The position numbers and the translations under genes were made by a program. Under the pieces are notes generated by a model. That model was not told where the DNA came from. It searched no databases and saw only the letters and a list, made by a program, of their open reading frames with translations. Positions 43,601 to 44,669 of a stretch of 44,669 nucleotides of DNA are shown one piece after another. Source of the DNA: Dokdonella_A sp051958935 (lineage in GTDB: Bacteria; Pseudomonadota; Gammaproteobacteria; Xanthomonadales; Rhodanobacteraceae); NCBI RefSeq assembly GCF_051958935.1, contig NZ_JBQCFP010000006.1:1-44669 (forward strand), written 5' to 3'. Every line of letters begins with the position of its first letter. Positions within the stretch are counted from its first letter, which is position 1.

Positions 43601-44669
43601 GATCATCGTGTCGGCAACGATGCCCCAGCTTTCCCACAGCCGCGCGAGCGCGTACTCGACCGCAAACAGGGCCGGCTGCGTGCAGCGGGTCTGCGCGAGT
43701 TCGGCCGCGGCGGCCGCGGCCTCGTCGACGGCCGGCAGGATCAGCGCACGCAGGTCGCGCCCGAGTTCGACGCTCGCGAGCGCGCAGCAGCGCTCGAAAT
43801 GTTCGGCGAACACCGGCTCGGTATCGACGAGTTCACGCGCCATGTTCGCGTGCTGCGAACCCTGCCCCGGGAACAGGAACACGAGCTTGGGCCGTCCGGC
43901 GCGCTGCGGCGCGATCCGCGCGAGCGCATCGCGCGCCTGCGCCGCCGTGCGCGCGACGACCGCCACCCGCGACGCCATCGGCTTGCGGCCGAGCGCGAGC
44001 GTCGCCGCGATGTCGGGGAGTTCCGCATCCTCGACGTGCGCGAGGTGCGCCGCGAGGTCTGCGGCACGCCGTTGCAAGGCCGCATCGTCGCGCGCGGACA
44101 ATACGAGCAGGCTCGCCGAACGTCCCGCGCCGGTGACGGCGGCTTGCGGCGCTTCCTCGAGCACGACGTGCGCGTTGGTGCCGCCGACGCCGAACGAGCT
44201 CACGCCCGCGCGACGAGGCGTCGCGCCGCGCGGCCATTCGACCGCGTCCTGCACGAGCCGGAACGGCGACTGCGCGAAATCGATTTCGGGATTGGGCGTG
44301 CGCAGGTTCACCGTCGGCGGGATGCGGCCGTGACGCAGCACGAGCGTCGCCTTGATGAGGCCGGCGACGCCGGACGCGGCGACGAGATGGCCGAGATTGC
44401 CCTTGATCGAACCCAGCCAGCACGATGCGGTCGCCACGCCATCGGCGCGGAACGCGCGCGTGAGCGCCTCGACCTCGATCGGATCGCCGAGCGGCGTGCC
44501 CGTGCCATGCGCTTCGACGTAGCCGATCGAACCTGCATCGACGTTCGCGCTCGCGCGCGCGAGGCGGCTAGCGCCGGCCTGGGCGCGCACCCTCGGCGCG
44601 CCGAACCTCGCCGTGTCGGCGCCGTGGGTGTTTACGCCGACGCCGCGGATCACCGCGTAAACCGGGTCG
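37601..44669 (-). CDS. Hybrid PKS-aminotransferase-NRPS megasynthase (5' end outside window)
   Basis: About 2355 residues are visible; the frame runs off the window edge inside the ketosynthase. Domain order: KS C-terminal half (YVEAHGTGTPLGDP, about 44512; SIKGNLGHL); AT (GQGSQ about 43870, GHSIGEYVAA, HAFH about 43295 indicating malonyl-CoA); ACP (LGLDSLSLTQ, about 42640). Next is a class III PLP aminotransferase (about 42190-40830: NTGSEAVMGA, EPVQGKNP, DEVITGF, PLP-Lys in GKIIGGGLPF). Then a condensation domain (about 40790-39500, HHLIMDGWS) and an adenylation domain (about 39390-37960: FTSGSTGEPKG, NMYGPTETT, YRTGDVGSL). A C-terminal PCP (FFDLGGDSLLAVD, about 37785) ends the protein. There is no KR, DH or TE. 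The aminotransferase should convert the beta-keto acyl chain to a beta-amine, and the NRPS module adds one amino acid, predicted glycine. The starter unit and catalytic Cys lie upstream, outside the window. Confidence 0.92.
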   Translation of the reverse strand, partial: DPVYAVIRGVGVNTHGADTARFGAPRVRAQAGASRLARASANVDAGSIGYVEAHGTGTPLGDPIEVEALTRAFRADGVATASCWLGSIKGNLGHLVAASGVAGLIKATLVLRHGRIPPTVNLRTPNPEIDFAQSPFRLVQDAVEWPRGATPRRAGVSSFGVGGTNAHVVLEEAPQAAVTGAGRSASLLVLSARDDAALQRRAADLAAHLAHVEDAELPDIAATLALGRKPMASRVAVVARTAAQARDALARIAPQRAGRPKLVFLFPGQGSQHANMARELVDTEPVFAEHFERCCALASVELGRDLRALILPAVDEAAAAAAELAQTRCTQPALFAVEYALARLWESWGIVADTMIGHSIGEYVAATLAGVFELDDAIALVCARGTAMQAQPPGAMLAVRAIAQAITPHLAGGVSLAAVNAPEQCVVAGTDTEIGALALSLDAERIASTRLKVSHAFHSALMDGALPPFERAFANLRLAPPARPFYSCVSGAPIDARAAAEPAYWCRQLREPVRFADAIAHALADGATLFVEVGPSQALTTFARSQLGDGARAIASLGPAARPGSDAEHLAAALGACWAAGREPDWDAYYAGQARRRVALPVYPFSGERHWIDASTPAAGVPGETSMKETRPAIVATPAAPPPSSRLRAELRELVESLTGEHLGATHDESSFLELGLDSLSLTQAALELERRYGLKLKFRRLMEDVDSIAKLATLLEPTLPATAPSPTPAPQASPSAASVPATASVMTDTAPSPLLALIQSQQALMQQQMQLLASLATGTATASPAALAVPSPSIAATSVASTPAAARTEDAPAANLVDRPFGASARITLRRDQTMTPAQRAWVDDFTRRYNARTARSKAYSQAHRARMADPRVVTGFNPLWKELVYPIVVERSKGARLHDLDGNEYIDCLNSFGANFLGHQPDYVVAALKQQLDSGFEVGPQHPLAGEVAELIAGMTGMARVAFCNTGSEAVMGAMRIARTVTGRRTIAIFTHSYHGIFDEVIVRGTRSLRSIAAAPGILASAVENVLVLDYGSDEALRVLRERAHELAAIMIEPVQGKNPALQPRAFVEALRTICDDAGCALIFDEVITGFRVAQGGAQAYYGVRADIATYGKIIGGGLPFAAIAGAAHWLDALDGGDWHFGDDSYPEAGVTYFAGTFVRHPLALAAAKAALLHLKQRGPALQEELNARTHDLVVRLNALFDERAAPLRAVGFSSLWRIVADEDQPYASLFWYALRANGLHLYEQFNCFLTEAHGAAEFERIVDAVRTALEGLLGAGLLVPRSGAGADAPVTGGGEAQALPDAVALTDGQLEKWLGCQYGADAALACNEAVVLSFDGALDVAALERALDTVWRRHEAFRFAIAADGRTLSLQPLPALPLQRVDLSGADAQAKLDAWCDRQMRTPFDLARAPLVRFALLRVGEHRHALHLVAHHLIMDGWSLAVFCDELQACYNAYAGGREPRLAPAQSFRAYALAERARRDANGASQIAYWNRVYADIPAPLELPGDRPHAEGAGFDADTERHVFPAPLAAALRAEARRRGVTLYGLLLGAFGLFVARLSGQRDFAIAVPFSGQALAGSGALIGDGVNTLPLRLRVDPQAGADAAVASAQAALLDAADHQDLTLMTILRARSLRRRSVRGALGEVIFNLNPRLRAPQFDGVVTEWRDCRHVALLWDLFFNLNDDGRQLALDLHYRTALYDAATIRGWIAGYERMLEDIGMQTSDHAAAAAPRPAATVPTPPPAPAPGPAVPAGPSLLDLVEEQVRAAPDRAAVSCDTQRYTYADLWRASGRVAARLLDAGVARGDLVGICMPRRSEMVAAALGVLRAGAAYVPLDASFPDKRLRTMIERAALRHTVVLAGHELPAAVTEHDAALIPVVDADIRAGGEEPASLPKVGGADLAYVLFTSGSTGEPKGVRILHRNLVNFLRSMREAPGFGADDVICAVTTLSFDIAGLELYLPLVSGARVHIATEAEVRDPHKTMELMKACGATVLQTTPTLLRLLCDGGRIEGLAGLKLLVGGEAMPRDLANEVMRHGRELWNMYGPTETTIWSTIHRVEPGDGPVPLGRPIANTRIHVLDESGHPLGEGEHGEIWIGGDGVADGYLNRPDLTADRFRADPFANDGSRMYRTGDVGSLRDGVLYFHGRADDQVKLRGFRIELGDIEAAAHEDPLVREAAAAVREFGSHDQRLVLYVTSRDRYGDLAGRLRERLRESLPPYMRPSHIVVLETMPTTPNGKTDRKALPMPPEQGGHADDAPSVPHDARVNYLAALWCELIGVAEARADDNFFDLGGDSLLAVDMMARVERETGVRLNVLAIATGTLGSVAEMLPRERTAKQGGWMSRLRGLFGGRGG

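Noticed and set aside
1..44669. Search for CRISPR arrays, tRNA/rRNA genes, insertion sequences, PEP-CTERM tails and exosortase
   Set aside because: No regularly spaced repeats, tRNA-like cloverleaf, transposase motifs, C-terminal VPEP-hydrophobic-Arg tails or exosortase-like membrane protein were seen.

Overview
The window is about 44.7 kb of very G+C-rich DNA from a Gram-negative bacterium, most probably a gammaproteobacterium of the Lysobacterales (Xanthomonadales) such as a Lysobacter, Dokdonella or Rhodanobacter relative. The reasons are the G+C-rich codon use, outer-membrane exopolysaccharide machinery, a perfect CRP/Clp-type operator, and secreted proteins with the FCDGFE-type motif that I remember from that order. 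The genus is inference. I see no rRNA, tRNA, CRISPR array, transposase or phage gene.

Layout. (1) 1-3084: a visibly less G+C-rich segment with a secreted, internally duplicated protein and a trypsin-like protease in another frame, separated by a run of ten A; they look like one gene split by frameshifts. (2) 3239-5212, minus strand: a secreted amidohydrolase interrupted by one in-frame amber codon. (3) 5423-24513, plus strand: a Wzx/Wzy-type exopolysaccharide locus. It has a nucleotide-sugar dehydrogenase and epimerase, then outer-membrane export protein, chain-length regulator, degenerate tyrosine-kinase-like ATPase, beta-barrel protein, deacetylase, four glycosyltransferases, two asparagine-synthase-type amidotransferases, an O-antigen polymerase/ligase and a flippase. 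Several members resemble genes of exosortase A (XrtA)-associated polysaccharide loci, but no exosortase or PEP-CTERM protein is here. The dehydrogenase, epimerase and amidotransferases together suggest a polymer with amidated uronic acids.

(4) 24514-33316: a structured A+T-rich intergenic region, two paralogous secreted beta-propeller-like proteins (24756-26147 and 31829-33316) and, between them on the minus strand, a 1088-residue secreted mosaic protein, a two-HTH regulator and a YdcF/SanA-type membrane protein.

(5) 33321-44669, minus strand: five genes joined by four successive ATGA stop/start overlaps. In transcription order they are a giant PKS-aminotransferase-NRPS hybrid (5' end outside the window), two alpha/beta hydrolases of the exosortase-A-associated type, a GINT1-like glycosyltransferase-related protein, and a UDP-glucose 4-epimerase. 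The synthase reads KS-AT-ACP-AMT-C-A-PCP, has no thioesterase or ketoreductase, appears to load malonyl-CoA and glycine, and should make a beta-amino-acyl-glycine unit. Its coupling to hydrolases and sugar genes beside an exopolysaccharide locus is the most interesting feature: it may make an acyl-peptide that decorates a glycan or glycolipid. That role is inference.
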